Positions 1 to 8,928 of a DNA stretch of 64,000 bases are shown here, piece after piece. The notes beneath the pieces are model-generated. The model saw only the letters and a list, made by a program, of their open reading frames with translations, was not told where the DNA came from and searched no databases. Source of the DNA: JBDHWI01 sp964590135. GTDB lineage: Bacteria > Chloroflexota > Anaerolineae > J036 > Brachytrichaceae. The stretch is from contig CAZPVX010000024.1 in assembly GCA_964590135.1 (NCBI GenBank), positions 1 through 64,000 on the forward strand, read 5' to 3'. The position numbers were made by a program, and so were the translations under genes. Within the stretch, counting starts at the first letter, position 1. Each line of letters starts with the position of its first letter.

Positions 1-609
1 CTGTCGATGTTCGATCCACTCACCGGCCAGATCCTGCGCCGGCTGCCGCGCTACGATCTAGTGTGGACACAAGCTGGCTACACCGCATTTGCCTCAGAGG
101 GCGGCCACGCCGATTTTGCGCCGGGCAACGAGTTGGAGTCTGACCTGCAGCGCTATCTGCAGCGCAGATACGGCCGCGTCAGCTATGAGCGCGTCATCAG
201 CGGTCTCGGCATCCCCAATATCTATGCCTTTTTGCGCGATGGATTCTATGTGCCTGAATCGCAGTGGGTGGCGGAGCAACTGGCCGGCGCGCATGATCCC
301 ACGCCGGTGATCGTGACGAATGCCTTGATCGAGACGCCCGATCCATTGTGCGCCAAGGTGATGGAGATCTTTGCGTCGGTGCTGGCGGCGAAGGCCGGCA
401 ACCTCGGCCTCACGGTGATGGCGACTGGCGGCATCTATCTCGGCGGTGGCATTCCCCCGCGCATCCTGCCGTTGCTCAAGCGCGAATCGTTCATGAGCAC
501 GTTTCGCTACAAGGGCCGGCTGTCAAACCTGATGCAGCAAATCCCCGTCCGCGTGATCTTGAACACGAAGAGCGGACTGCTCGGCGCTGCCCGCGTTGCC
601 ATGGGGTGA
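1..609 (+). CDS. glk: Glucokinase (Glk type), C-terminal part
   Basis: The reading frame is open from the first base, so the gene starts before the window; about 202 residues of the C-terminal half are present. It phosphorylates glucose to glucose-6-phosphate with ATP in the cytoplasm. Recognisable Glk features are EGGHADFAP near the start of the fragment, RVISGLGIPNIYAF, a GNLGL stretch, GGIYLGGGIPPRI, and a GLLGAARVAM end that matches the family's usual terminus. This is the proteobacterial/cyanobacterial Glk type rather than a ROK glucokinase. It converges with rpe, with only about 35 bases between the stops. Confidence 0.9.
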   Translation: MSMFDPLTGQILRRLPRYDLVWTQAGYTAFASEGGHADFAPGNELESDLQRYLQRRYGRVSYERVISGLGIPNIYAFLRDGFYVPESQWVAEQLAGAHDPTPVIVTNALIETPDPLCAKVMEIFASVLAAKAGNLGLTVMATGGIYLGGGIPPRILPLLKRESFMSTFRYKGRLSNLMQQIPVRVILNTKSGLLGAARVAMG

Positions 610-644
610 GACTTTGGAGAGCGAACGGGTGAATGCCCGCTGGC

Positions 645-1301
645 CTATCCAGCGAGCGCCGCCCGCAACGCGGCCACACCTTCGGCCACGCTGTGCTTTG
701 GCGAATACACGGCGCTGCCGACCACGACGATGCTTGCGCCGGCGTCGCGCACTTCGCGGATGGTGCCGGCGTTGATGCCGCCGTCCACTTCCAGCTCGGC
801 CTTGCTGCCGATGGCGTCGAGCATCTGCCGCGCGCGCCGGATGCGTTGCGTTGCGCCGGCGATGTAGCCCTGCCCGCCGTAGCCTGGCTCCACCGACATG
901 ATCAACACCAGGTCGATCAGTGGCAACGCCTCTTCGATGGCGCTGAGCGGTGTGAGCGGATTGAGCGTCACGCCGGCCTGCAGACCCAGTTTGTGAATGG
1001 CCTGGATCGTGGAATACAGGTGCGGGCACGCTTCGACATGCACGATGAGGCGCTTCATGCCAGCGGCGGCGTAATCCTCAAAAAATCTTTCGGGCTGTTG
1101 CACCATCAAGTGCGCCTCGCACGGCAGTGACGTGCTGCGCTGCACCGCCGCGCACACCGCCGCGCCGAAGGTGATGTTTGGCACCAGCGCGCCGTCCATC
1201 ACGTCGAGGTGCATCCAGTCGACGCCGGCTTGTTCGGCGTCTTTCACCTGCGCGCCGAGCCGCGCGAAGTCTGCTGTGTAGATCGATGGAGCCAGTTTCA
1301 T
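645..1301 (-). CDS. rpe: Ribulose-phosphate 3-epimerase
   Basis: Interconverts ribulose-5-phosphate and xylulose-5-phosphate in the pentose phosphate pathway. The 218-residue length is typical of the family. The (beta/alpha)8 barrel is marked by KLAPSIYTADFARL at the N terminus, HLDVMDGALVPNITFG at 31-46 with the metal-binding His and catalytic Asp, CEAHLMV near 61-67, the MSVEPGYGGQ loop, and EVDGGIN near residue 175 with the second catalytic Asp. Start at 1301 fits the family N terminus. On the minus strand GATAAT lies 8 bases before the ATG, so the mRNA may be leaderless. Confidence 0.96.
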   Translation of the reverse strand: MKLAPSIYTADFARLGAQVKDAEQAGVDWMHLDVMDGALVPNITFGAAVCAAVQRSTSLPCEAHLMVQQPERFFEDYAAAGMKRLIVHVEACPHLYSTIQAIHKLGLQAGVTLNPLTPLSAIEEALPLIDLVLIMSVEPGYGGQGYIAGATQRIRRARQMLDAIGSKAELEVDGGINAGTIREVRDAGASIVVVGSAVYSPKHSVAEGVAALRAALAG

Positions 1302-1309
1302 CGGACTCG

Positions 1310-1315
1310 ATTATC
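1310..1315 (-). promoter_or_regulatory. -10 box of a probably leaderless rpe transcript
   Basis: On the minus strand GATAAT ends 8 bases before the rpe ATG, so transcription would begin at or next to the start codon. No convincing -35 box or Shine-Dalgarno sequence is visible. It is one of a series of similar layouts in this window. Confidence 0.5.
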
Positions 1316-1394
1316 CCGCGATCACCCATGTGCGCATCCCCAGATGCGCGGCTGCTTTGCGTTAATCGCAATTCACTCTAATATCCGCAGTGTT

Positions 1395-2399
1395 GTGGAA
1401 AACGTAAATTTTGGCTTGTCCTGCTACTCCTTCCCGTTTAGCTGCGGCTTCCTGAAGCGCGATGGCGTTTCGGCCTGCCCAAAGCCGATGAACGGGCTGG
1501 ATCTGGTCGATCTCGCGGCGCAATATGGCATGACCAGCGTCGAGTTCCCGCACACCATCATTCCCGATCATTCCGAAGCCGGCCTCGACCGCTTCCGCGC
1601 GTTGCTCCAATCGAAGGGTATGCAGTATGTCCTCGATATGGGCATCATCAACGTGGATGAGATGCGGCGTGTGCTGCCGCTGGGCAAGCGCGCCGGCGCA
1701 AAGATCGCGCGCTGCACCATCAGTGGATTCCTTGAGGGCGCGCGCGCCAGGCAGGTTCCCGACTGGGATGCCTACATGCGCGACATGATCGGCCGCGTTG
1801 TCGCGGTGCAGCCATTGCTGGAAGAGCACGACATGCTGCTGGCGATTGAGAATCATCAGGATGCCGGCTCTGCCGACATCCTCGCGCTGGCGCAGGCCGG
1901 CGGAGCGCGCGTCGGCGCGACACTCGATGTGGTCAACCCGCTCGCGGTGGCCGAGGAACCATATGAGTTTGCCGAGCGGCTGGGCGACCGCATCTTCAAC
2001 ATTCACATCAAGGACTACACCATTCACCGCACCGAAAGCGGCTACAACCTCGTGCGCGCCAGCACCGGCGAAGGCTGCATCGATTGGGGGCGCATGTTGG
2101 CGCTGATCAGGCGCATCGCGCCGAAGGCGGTGTGGCACGTTGAACTGGCGGCGTTGAATGCGCGCCACATTCGCCTGTATGAAGATCAATGGTGGCGCGG
2201 CTATCCACAGCGCGACGTGTGCGAGATGCTGTCGCTGTTTCGTTTCGTGGCGCAGCACACGCAGAGCGATGCTGTCGCCTGGCAAACGCCGTGGGAGCGC
2301 GAGGCGCCGGCAGAGGAATGTGAAGCTTATGAGCGCGGTCAGCTTGACCGCACCGTGACACACTTGAAGCGTGTGTTGAAGGATTTGGAAACACCGTGA
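1395..2399 (+). CDS. Sugar phosphate isomerase/epimerase (AP endonuclease 2 family)
   Basis: A 334-residue TIM-barrel protein of the xylose isomerase-like/IolE/IolI group (COG1082), which isomerises or epimerises free or phosphorylated sugars and cyclitols. Family features are GLSCYSFPF at the N terminus, VEFPHTII, the LAIENHQD strand, GATLDVVNPL, IFNIHIKDY with metal-site His/Asp, and GEGCIDW followed by WHVEL. The open frame extends back to 1209, but that part runs antisense into rpe and looks non-coding. I therefore chose the GTG at 1395, just before the conserved N terminus. Its stop overlaps the GTG of the next dehydrogenase gene by four bases, so the two are probably translated together. 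The substrate is unknown. Confidence 0.82.
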   Translation: MENVNFGLSCYSFPFSCGFLKRDGVSACPKPMNGLDLVDLAAQYGMTSVEFPHTIIPDHSEAGLDRFRALLQSKGMQYVLDMGIINVDEMRRVLPLGKRAGAKIARCTISGFLEGARARQVPDWDAYMRDMIGRVVAVQPLLEEHDMLLAIENHQDAGSADILALAQAGGARVGATLDVVNPLAVAEEPYEFAERLGDRIFNIHIKDYTIHRTESGYNLVRASTGEGCIDWGRMLALIRRIAPKAVWHVELAALNARHIRLYEDQWWRGYPQRDVCEMLSLFRFVAQHTQSDAVAWQTPWEREAPAEECEAYERGQLDRTVTHLKRVLKDLETP

Positions 2400-3418
2400 A
2401 AACCATTCGCGTCGTCATGCCTGAACCGTTCAAGTGCAACGTCGAAGAGGCCGATCTGCCGGCGCTCAAAGCCGGCGAGGCATTGATCAAGTGTGAGGCC
2501 AGCGCCATCAGCGCCGGCACTGAACTGGCTGTCTACACGGGCATTCACCAGTGGCTGAACGATCCCACCCGCACCTGGCCGCGCTTTCCATTCGTGCCGG
2601 GTTACAGCGGGGTGGGGCGCGTGCTGGAGGTGGGCGCAGGCGTCACGCGGGTGAAAGCCGGCGACCGTGTGATCTGGCCTTCGCAGCATGCTTCGCATGC
2701 CGTGGTCAACGTCGAAGACGCGCACGCGCTGATCTTCCCGATCAAGGATGATGTGCCGGCGCACCTTGCAGCCTTTCTCGGCCTGGCGCGCTTCCCGCTC
2801 TCTGCGCTGGTGCAAAGCGCCACCATCATCGGCCAGTGCGTCGCGGTGATGGGGCTTGGCACGATTGGGCAGATCACCACGCGGCTGTATGGCGCCGCCG
2901 GCGCGCACCCCATCATCGGCATCGACACCGTTGCAGCGCGCCGCGCCCTCGCAGCAAAAGCGCCTGGCGTCATCGCCACACTCGACCCAACCGACCCGCA
3001 ATTCAAAGACAAATTGCGTGCGCTGAACTTTGGCAAATTGCCCGATATCGTGGTGGATGCGACCGGCTTTCCGCAGACGGTGAAGACAGCGATGAACATC
3101 GTGCAGGATGGCGGGCGCGTGGTGATGGTCGGCAGCCCGCGCGGCATCGCCGGCGACGTCGATTTTTATTGGGATCTGCATGGCCGCTCGATCACGCTGA
3201 TCGGCGCGCATGGCAGCGCCATCGGATGGGAGCCGCGCGATAAATTCCCCTTCACTGTGCCGCGCGCCATGCACCTGCTGGTCAATCTGCTGGAGACTGA
3301 GCGCATTCGCCTGAATGACATTGTGACGCATGTGGCGGATGCCGAAGAAGCGAAGGAAATGTACGACGGTCTGCTCAACGACAAGGAACATTTTCATGCA
3401 GTTGCCTTCCGCTGGTGA
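2396..3418 (+). CDS. Medium-chain (zinc-type-fold) dehydrogenase
   Basis: 340-residue MDR-superfamily oxidoreductase. The GroES-like N-terminal half runs to about residue 140 and contains AISAGTELAVYTG and PGYSGVGRVLEVG; the NAD(P)-binding Rossmann half begins at GLGTIGQ (153-159). The cysteine cluster of the structural zinc is absent, and the usual GHE catalytic-zinc segment reads PGYSGVG. It therefore looks like the zinc-poor subgroup that includes the BchC-like dehydrogenases. It probably oxidises a polyol or sugar alcohol produced near the preceding isomerase, with which it shares a GTGA start/stop overlap. Exact substrate unknown. Confidence 0.85.
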   Translation: MKTIRVVMPEPFKCNVEEADLPALKAGEALIKCEASAISAGTELAVYTGIHQWLNDPTRTWPRFPFVPGYSGVGRVLEVGAGVTRVKAGDRVIWPSQHASHAVVNVEDAHALIFPIKDDVPAHLAAFLGLARFPLSALVQSATIIGQCVAVMGLGTIGQITTRLYGAAGAHPIIGIDTVAARRALAAKAPGVIATLDPTDPQFKDKLRALNFGKLPDIVVDATGFPQTVKTAMNIVQDGGRVVMVGSPRGIAGDVDFYWDLHGRSITLIGAHGSAIGWEPRDKFPFTVPRAMHLLVNLLETERIRLNDIVTHVADAEEAKEMYDGLLNDKEHFHAVAFRW

Positions 3419-3495
3419 GCATAAAAATCAGCTGTCAGAATATGTAGAAATCTGTCAAATGCGGCCAATCAGCCGGATTGTATTTTCGTGGTTGA

Positions 3496-4869
3496 ATGGC
3501 CGGCATGAGCTTGATGAAAAATCCGCGCGCTGGCCAGCCCACTGGACTCATTGCATTCATCGTCGTTTGGATCGGCCAGATGATCTCGATCGTGGCGTCG
3601 AACATGTCGTGGTTCGCGCTGACGATCTGGGTGTTTCAACTGACACAGAGCGCCACCGCGATGGGCTTGGCGCAGGTGTTTTTCATCGCGCCATTCCTCC
3701 TCATCTCGCCCATTGCCGGCGTCATGGTCGACCGCTACAACCGCAAGCTGATGATGATGACGAGCGACCTCGGCTCCGGCGTCGCGACCATTTTCATCTT
3801 TCTGATGAGCATGACCGGCCAGTTGCAACTGTGGCACATGTATCTGTATGGCGTCATCGCCGGCACGTTCAATGCGTTTCAGTGGCCGGCGTATTCTGCC
3901 AGTATCAGCCTGATGGTGCCGAAGGAGCAACTGGGTCGCGCGAATGGGTTGATGTCACTGATGGAGGCCGGGCCGTCAGTGTTGTCGCCGCTGCTCGCCG
4001 GCGCGCTCATCGGCATCATCGGCCTGAATGGCATCCTGATGATTGACATCGTGACGTTCATCATCGCGGTCGGTGCGCTGCTGGTCGTGTTTGTGCCGCA
4101 GCCGCCGCGCACGGAGGAGGGCCGGCAAGGCGAGGGCAACCTGCTCAAGGAGGCTGCCTTTGGCTTTCGCTACATCTTCGACCGGCCTAGTTTGCTCGGG
4201 TTGCAACTGGTGTTCTTCGTCTGCAACCTCTTCGGTGGCATTTTCAACAATCTGGTTGCGCCGATGGTGCTGTCGCATACGGGTGGCAACTCGCTCGCGT
4301 ACGGCACAGTGCAAACGGCGGGTGCGATTGGCGGCGTGGTCGGCGGCATCCTGATGAGCGTGTGGGGTGGTTTCAAGCGGCGCGTGTGGGGCGTGTTGCT
4401 CGGCTGGGTCTGGATAGCGCTCTTTGGTCAGATCTTGTTTGCGTTGGGCCGCGATGTGCCGCTGTGGGCTGCGGCTTCGTTCTTGGGATTAGCAGCCTCT
4501 GCGCTGGTCAATGGCAGCAGTCAGGCCATCTGGCAGGCCAAGGTTGCGCCAGATTTGCAGGGGCGCGTATTTTCAGCGCGGCGCTTGATTGCATGGTTCA
4601 CCGGCCCGATTACGCCGTTGATTGCCGGCCCGCTGGCCGACGTGGTGATGGAGCCGGCGATGCGCGACCCGAGCAGCGCAATGGCACAGCTGTTTGGCAG
4701 AGTGCTTGGGGTGGGGCCAGGCATCGGCATGTCGCTCATCATGCTTACAACCGGCGTGTGCATCCTCATCACCATCGCCATCTCGGCGCAGGCGCGCGCC
4801 ATCCGTGAGGTGGAGACCCTGTTGCCCGATCAGTTGCCGGAGCCAGAGGTGATGCCGGCGCCGGCATAG
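3496..4869 (+). CDS. MFS transporter, EntS/MFS_3-like exporter
   Basis: 457-residue integral membrane protein with about 12 hydrophobic segments. The loop between helices 2 and 3 carries the MFS motif GVMVDRYNRKLMMM (around residues 75-88). The family resembles enterobactin exporter EntS and macrolide efflux proteins, which use proton motive force to expel small molecules. It follows the dehydrogenase by 77 bases and precedes the SDR gene, so it may belong to the same transcription unit; its role there could be export of a metabolite or drug. ATG 3496 is chosen; ATG 3505 is an alternative. Confidence 0.85.
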   Translation: MAGMSLMKNPRAGQPTGLIAFIVVWIGQMISIVASNMSWFALTIWVFQLTQSATAMGLAQVFFIAPFLLISPIAGVMVDRYNRKLMMMTSDLGSGVATIFIFLMSMTGQLQLWHMYLYGVIAGTFNAFQWPAYSASISLMVPKEQLGRANGLMSLMEAGPSVLSPLLAGALIGIIGLNGILMIDIVTFIIAVGALLVVFVPQPPRTEEGRQGEGNLLKEAAFGFRYIFDRPSLLGLQLVFFVCNLFGGIFNNLVAPMVLSHTGGNSLAYGTVQTAGAIGGVVGGILMSVWGGFKRRVWGVLLGWVWIALFGQILFALGRDVPLWAAASFLGLAASALVNGSSQAIWQAKVAPDLQGRVFSARRLIAWFTGPITPLIAGPLADVVMEPAMRDPSSAMAQLFGRVLGVGPGIGMSLIMLTTGVCILITIAISAQARAIREVETLLPDQLPEPEVMPAPA

Positions 4870-4953
4870 GCTGGAGGGGTGTCAAGGTCTGGCGATGTTG
4901 GGCGACGCGTCGTTCGCGGCAGTTCGATATCGCAATTGGGTAATGATGCAACC

Positions 4954-5736
4954 ATGAGAATTCTTGCCAACAAAAAGATCATCGTCACCGGTGCGACGAG
5001 CGGCATTGGCCAGGCGATCGCTATACGCTGCGCACAGGAAGGCGCGGACGTGGCGTTCTGTGCGCATGTCGATCAGGGTGCGGAGGTGACAGCGAAGGCG
5101 ATTGAGGACGCCGGCCAGCGTGCGTTTTTCAAACGTGTCGATTTGACTGATTTGAGTGCGGCGCGCCAGTTTGCACAGGAAGCAATTGCTGCGCTGGGTG
5201 GCGTGCATGGTTTGGTAAACAACGCCGGCGCAAATTTGTGGCATGGCGTCGCCACTTCGACCTTTGAGCAGCTCGATCACTGCTTCAAGGTGAACTTCTA
5301 TCATGCCTGGGCGCTTAGCCAGGAGGTGTATCCGCATCTCAAAGCGGCCGGCGGCATGATCGTCAACCTGTCATCGGTCAATGCCGAGCGCACGCTGCCC
5401 GGCGTCTTCCCCTACAATGTCGCCAAGGCCATGCTGCTGGCGCTGACCAAATCGATCGCGCTGGAGTGGGGGCGCGACAATATTCGCTCGGTCGCCATCC
5501 AACCCGGTCTGACCATGACCGCGCTGGCGGTTGAATACTTCGGCAAGTTCCCCGACCCGGATGTCGAGCGGAACCGCATGACCAGCCACTACCCGCTCCA
5601 TCGCGGTGCGGAGCCGGCGGAGATCGCCGCCACCGTGGCGCATTTGCTCAGTGATCAGAACCGCTTTATCAGCGGCGCGCCGCTGTTGATCGACGGCGGT
5701 ATCAGTGCGCTGTTGGAATTTCCGGCTGAATGGTAA
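4954..5736 (+). CDS. Short-chain dehydrogenase/reductase (SDR)
   Basis: 260-residue classical SDR. The nucleotide-binding motif TGATSGIG is at 12-19, NNAG at 89-92, catalytic Ser at 140/141, and the YxxxK pair Y154/K158 in YNVAK. The C-terminal ISGAPLLIDGG is the usual FabG-like ending. It probably oxidises or reduces a sugar-derived or hydroxyacid substrate with NAD(P)H. The ATG at 4954 sits directly before the conserved first beta strand; the open frame further upstream, to 4879, does not resemble the family. It lies between the exporter and the DUF362 gene on the same strand. Confidence 0.9.
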   Translation: MRILANKKIIVTGATSGIGQAIAIRCAQEGADVAFCAHVDQGAEVTAKAIEDAGQRAFFKRVDLTDLSAARQFAQEAIAALGGVHGLVNNAGANLWHGVATSTFEQLDHCFKVNFYHAWALSQEVYPHLKAAGGMIVNLSSVNAERTLPGVFPYNVAKAMLLALTKSIALEWGRDNIRSVAIQPGLTMTALAVEYFGKFPDPDVERNRMTSHYPLHRGAEPAEIAATVAHLLSDQNRFISGAPLLIDGGISALLEFPAEW

Positions 5737-5768
5737 ATGGGGGATTTTCATACGAGGTTTTGTGAACG

Positions 5769-7022
5769 ATGTCATCTGAAAAGCAGTGGAAGGTGCGCGC
5801 GATGCATTGCAGTCATCGCGCCACAGACGAAGAGGTGTATCAGGCGCTCAAACGCGCGACGCAACCGCTGACCCGCGCATGGGATAAGCTGCGCAAGGCC
5901 AGGCGCATCGCCATCAAATTCAACCAGGACAAGGAACCGCGCAACCTGGTGACATGGCAGAATCACCGCGTGCAATTGGTGAGCGACAGTGTGGTGCGCG
6001 CCACGCTGCGTTTGCTGCGCGAGAACACGCAAGCCGAATTGTTCTGCGTCGATGTCAGCTTCTACCAGCACTATGTGGAGCAGGCGAAGGGGGTGCAGAC
6101 GTTGCAGATCGGTCATCTGCTGAAAGAGTTTGGCGTGACCTACATCGATGGCAACCGGGATGTGGTGTGGGCAGAGGTGCCAGGCGGCGGCTTGATGTTT
6201 GACAAATACCCGGTTACGCGCGAGTTTGCCGACATGGATGAGTGGATCAGCGTGCAAAAGCTGAAGAACCACGCCTTCATGGGTGTGACGTTGTGCATGA
6301 AGAATCTGTTCGGGTTGATGCCAACTGAGCCGGCTGGCCGGCCGCGCACGTACTACCATCACCTGGTGCGCATGCCCTACATGCTGGCAGATCTCGGCAA
6401 GCTCTACAACCCCGCGCTGAACATCCTGGATGGCATGGTGTGCCAGGCCGGTGAGGAGTGGGGCAAGGGCGAGGCGCGTCGCATCGCCGACACGCTTATC
6501 GCCGGCGATCATGTTGTGGCGACCGATGCCGCCGGCGCGCACTTGATGGGGCTGGACCCACAGCACGGCGACTGGCAGGTCGAGCCATTCCACCGCGACC
6601 GCAACTCCCTGCGCGTGGCTGCCGAGAGCGGCTTTGGCTCAGTCGACCTGAATCAGATCGATTTCGAAAGCGAGATGAAAGCGCCGGTGGGTGATGGGCC
6701 GTTCTTTGCGAAGATCACCGACAGCCGCGAGATCGTGTTCAGTTGGCGCAAGACCACCGCCGAGCAAGGTCTGTATTACCGCGACCACGCGCGCGAGATT
6801 CAGCGCAAATACGCCGGCCAATACATCCTGCTGCAAATGGGCGAGGTGCAGTGGCACAGCAAGGACGGCACCGTGCGTGAATCTCGTCGCAAGCTTTCCG
6901 GTGATCATCCCGAGCAGGCGATGTGGATGAAGTGGGTCGATCCTGACGAGGCCGAGGGCGAGCATTACGAAGTCTATGACCGCACGCTCAAGGAGATCGA
7001 GGCGTTGACTGTGCCGGCGTAA
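5769..7022 (+). CDS. DUF362 domain protein
   Basis: 417 residues. The DUF362 core is recognisable from IAIKFNQDKEP and the segment ISVQKLKNHAFMGVTLCMK NLFG (about residues 160-180), followed by NILDGMVCQ and a GDHVVATDAAGAHLMG region. DUF362 proteins are often fused to or encoded beside ferredoxins; here there is no cysteine-rich [4Fe-4S] module. The C-terminal 80 residues are charged. The biochemical function of the family is not established. It ends the plus-strand run and is followed by a strong hairpin terminator. Confidence 0.8.
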   Translation: MSSEKQWKVRAMHCSHRATDEEVYQALKRATQPLTRAWDKLRKARRIAIKFNQDKEPRNLVTWQNHRVQLVSDSVVRATLRLLRENTQAELFCVDVSFYQHYVEQAKGVQTLQIGHLLKEFGVTYIDGNRDVVWAEVPGGGLMFDKYPVTREFADMDEWISVQKLKNHAFMGVTLCMKNLFGLMPTEPAGRPRTYYHHLVRMPYMLADLGKLYNPALNILDGMVCQAGEEWGKGEARRIADTLIAGDHVVATDAAGAHLMGLDPQHGDWQVEPFHRDRNSLRVAAESGFGSVDLNQIDFESEMKAPVGDGPFFAKITDSREIVFSWRKTTAEQGLYYRDHAREIQRKYAGQYILLQMGEVQWHSKDGTVRESRRKLSGDHPEQAMWMKWVDPDEAEGEHYEVYDRTLKEIEALTVPA

Positions 7023-7054
7023 GGCAAGGTTGCCGGCAACTCGTTGCCGGGTGT

Positions 7055-7094
7055 AAAAAAGCGGGCGCAACCTTATTTGGTGCGCCCGTTTTTT
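7055..7094. terminator. Bidirectional rho-independent terminator
   Basis: A hairpin with arms CGGGCGCAACC and GGTGCGCCCG (one unpaired A) and loop TTATTT. It is preceded by A6 and followed by T6, so it can stop transcription from both the DUF362 gene (+) and the convergent hydrolase gene (-). Confidence 0.85.
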
Positions 7095-7099
7095 GTCCA

Positions 7100-7912
7100 C
7101 TACCTGGCCTGCGCGAGGAATGTGCGCACAGCTGCCAGGTAAGGCGAAAAATCGTCGCGGCGAATGCAGTGGCCGGCGCCGGCGATGTGCGCCACTTGCA
7201 GACGTGGATGCAGCGATTGTGCTTCGACTGCCTGCGCCGGCGAGATGATCACGCCGTGATCGACGTCGCCGGTGATGAGCAGGGCCGGGCATTGCATGTG
7301 CTTCAGCGCGGCGCGCCAATCTATTGGCGGCGCGTCCATCCACTGCAGCACTTCCTCATGCACTTGCGCGGTGGCGTCGGCCCATGGTTGCAATTCGCCA
7401 TCTGACCAGCGCGGGTTTCTTTCATGCGCTTCAGCGATCACCGCCTCACGCGCCCTCTGTTTGTTGGCGCGCATGCCTTCGAGCCAGCCGTGTTTCATGG
7501 CTTCCCCTTGTTCCGGCGAGGGGATGCGCGTTTCGGCGAACCATGCTGGATCTTCGAAGATCGCCGCGCGCACAAGCTGGGGGTGTTGCGACGCGATCAA
7601 GGTTGCCACTGCGCCGCCCATCGAATGGCCGATCACAGCGGGGCGGCTGAGTTGGAGCGCCTTGATGAGCGCAGCGGCATCGGCGGCGTGATCGGCCGGC
7701 GCGTAACCTGTCACCGGCGCTTCGCTCAGGCCATGCCCGCGCGCGTCCGGCGCGATGCAGTCGTAGTCGCCGGCCAGCGCCTCGATCACCGGCGTCCAGC
7801 ACGCGCCGTTGTCGGTCAGACCGTGCAGCAGCAACACTTGCGGCTTGTTGCCGCCGCTGCGCAGATAGTGCATGCGAATGCCGTTGGCCTCAATGAAGTT
7901 CGATTCCATCAT
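7100..7912 (-). CDS. Alpha/beta hydrolase
   Basis: 270-residue alpha/beta-hydrolase-fold protein. HG in LLLHGLTDNG forms the oxyanion region, GHSMGG holds the nucleophile Ser97, GDVDHG holds the acid Asp, and GAGHCIRRD holds the catalytic His. These residues suit an esterase, lactonase or C-C hydrolase; the substrate cannot be told. The next possible start is far upstream at 7966, but MM at 7912/7909 is 7 bases after a GATAAT box on the minus strand, so I prefer 7912 and a leaderless message. It is divergent from the DapA-family gene. Confidence 0.88.
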   Translation of the reverse strand: MMESNFIEANGIRMHYLRSGGNKPQVLLLHGLTDNGACWTPVIEALAGDYDCIAPDARGHGLSEAPVTGYAPADHAADAAALIKALQLSRPAVIGHSMGGAVATLIASQHPQLVRAAIFEDPAWFAETRIPSPEQGEAMKHGWLEGMRANKQRAREAVIAEAHERNPRWSDGELQPWADATAQVHEEVLQWMDAPPIDWRAALKHMQCPALLITGDVDHGVIISPAQAVEAQSLHPRLQVAHIAGAGHCIRRDDFSPYLAAVRTFLAQAR

Positions 7913-7919
7913 GAGGCGA

Positions 7920-7925
7920 ATTATC
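7920..7925 (-). promoter_or_regulatory. -10 box of a probably leaderless hydrolase transcript
   Basis: Minus-strand GATAAT with 7 bases to the first ATG of an ATGATG pair. There is no Shine-Dalgarno sequence between. The spacing puts the transcription start at the start codon. Confidence 0.5.
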
Positions 7926-7995
7926 CTTCGCTCTGCGTTCTGTGCGCATCGTTTTGCGTTTGCCAACTTGCTGCGCCTCCCCTTTACTTGACACC

Positions 7996-8898
7996 ATGAG
8001 CAACAAGCAGCGTTGGCGCGGGGCGTTCGCCATCCCCATGACGCCGTGGACCGACGATGACACCATCGATGAAGATGTGCTGCGCGCCGAGATCGACTTC
8101 ATGATCGAGGCCGGCGCACCTGGCGTGATCGGGCCGATTCTGGTGAGCGAATTTCAGGCGCTGAGTGAAGATGAGCGCCGGCTGTTCATGCGCATCCTGG
8201 TGCAGCACACCAACAAGCGCGTGCCGGTGATCGTGAATGCCGCCGGCGTGAACACCGCCACTGCCGTCGCGTATGCGCGCTATGCGCGCGAGCTGGGCGC
8301 CGATGGCGTGATCGCCATGCCGCCCTATACCATTCGCTTTGATGGCGAGCGCGCCTTTGATTACATCAAGCAGGTGGCGGCGGCCGCGCAATTGCCGGTG
8401 ATGATTCAGAACGCCGACCTCGCGCCGCTCTCGCCGGACGCGGTGGTGAAGCTGTGCAGCGAGATCGAGCATGTGAGTTGGGTGAAGGAGGAAGTCTCGC
8501 CGCGCCACCGCAGCATCGGCGCGCTGGCGGCGAAGCGCAGCCCGCACATTCACGGCATCATGGGCGGCGGCGGCGGGCAATACGTCATCACCGAACATGC
8601 GCGCGGCGCGTGCGGCACGATCATCGCGTGTGAGATCTGCGACGTGGTGCAGAAGATCTGGGCGCTGCTGGACGCCGGCAATTTGCCCGAAGCGGAGACG
8701 TGGTATGAGCGCGCGTTGCCGATCATCAACCTGGAGTTTGCGATGGGCATGGCGTTTGCAAAATACTTCGTGATGAAGCGCGGCGTGTTCAAGAACTACC
8801 GCATGCGGGCGCAGGCGCGACCGTTGGACGCCGACGACTTGCGCGAGATCGACCGCGCCTATGAGCGCATCGCGCCGCATCTGTTGTGGAAGCGGTGA
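7996..8898 (+). CDS. DapA/N-acetylneuraminate lyase family protein
   Basis: 300-residue TIM barrel of the dihydrodipicolinate synthase/NAL/KDG-aldolase family, class I aldolases working through a Schiff base. The likely Schiff-base lysine is K164 in SWVKEEV and the conserved tyrosine is Y111 in AMPPYT. The usual GTTGE substrate loop is replaced by GPILVSEFQ, so it does not handle pyruvate like DapA itself. With the enolase-superfamily dehydratase directly downstream it could be a 2-keto-3-deoxy sugar acid aldolase or dehydratase; that assignment is inference from context. ATG 7996 is chosen over the in-frame 7942, which reads into the divergent promoter region. Confidence 0.85.
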   Translation: MSNKQRWRGAFAIPMTPWTDDDTIDEDVLRAEIDFMIEAGAPGVIGPILVSEFQALSEDERRLFMRILVQHTNKRVPVIVNAAGVNTATAVAYARYARELGADGVIAMPPYTIRFDGERAFDYIKQVAAAAQLPVMIQNADLAPLSPDAVVKLCSEIEHVSWVKEEVSPRHRSIGALAAKRSPHIHGIMGGGGGQYVITEHARGACGTIIACEICDVVQKIWALLDAGNLPEAETWYERALPIINLEFAMGMAFAKYFVMKRGVFKNYRMRAQARPLDADDLREIDRAYERIAPHLLWKR

Positions 8899-8928
8899 TG
8901 TGACGATTCCCAATCTCTGAGGAAAAAG

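Noticed and set aside
1209..1394. Longer N terminus of the sugar isomerase gene
   Set aside because: It overlaps the start of rpe on the other strand and has no family similarity.
2396..3418. MDR dehydrogenase as BchC and hence evidence of phototrophy
   Set aside because: Only the subgroup-like N-terminal motif resembles it; no other pigment gene is in the window.
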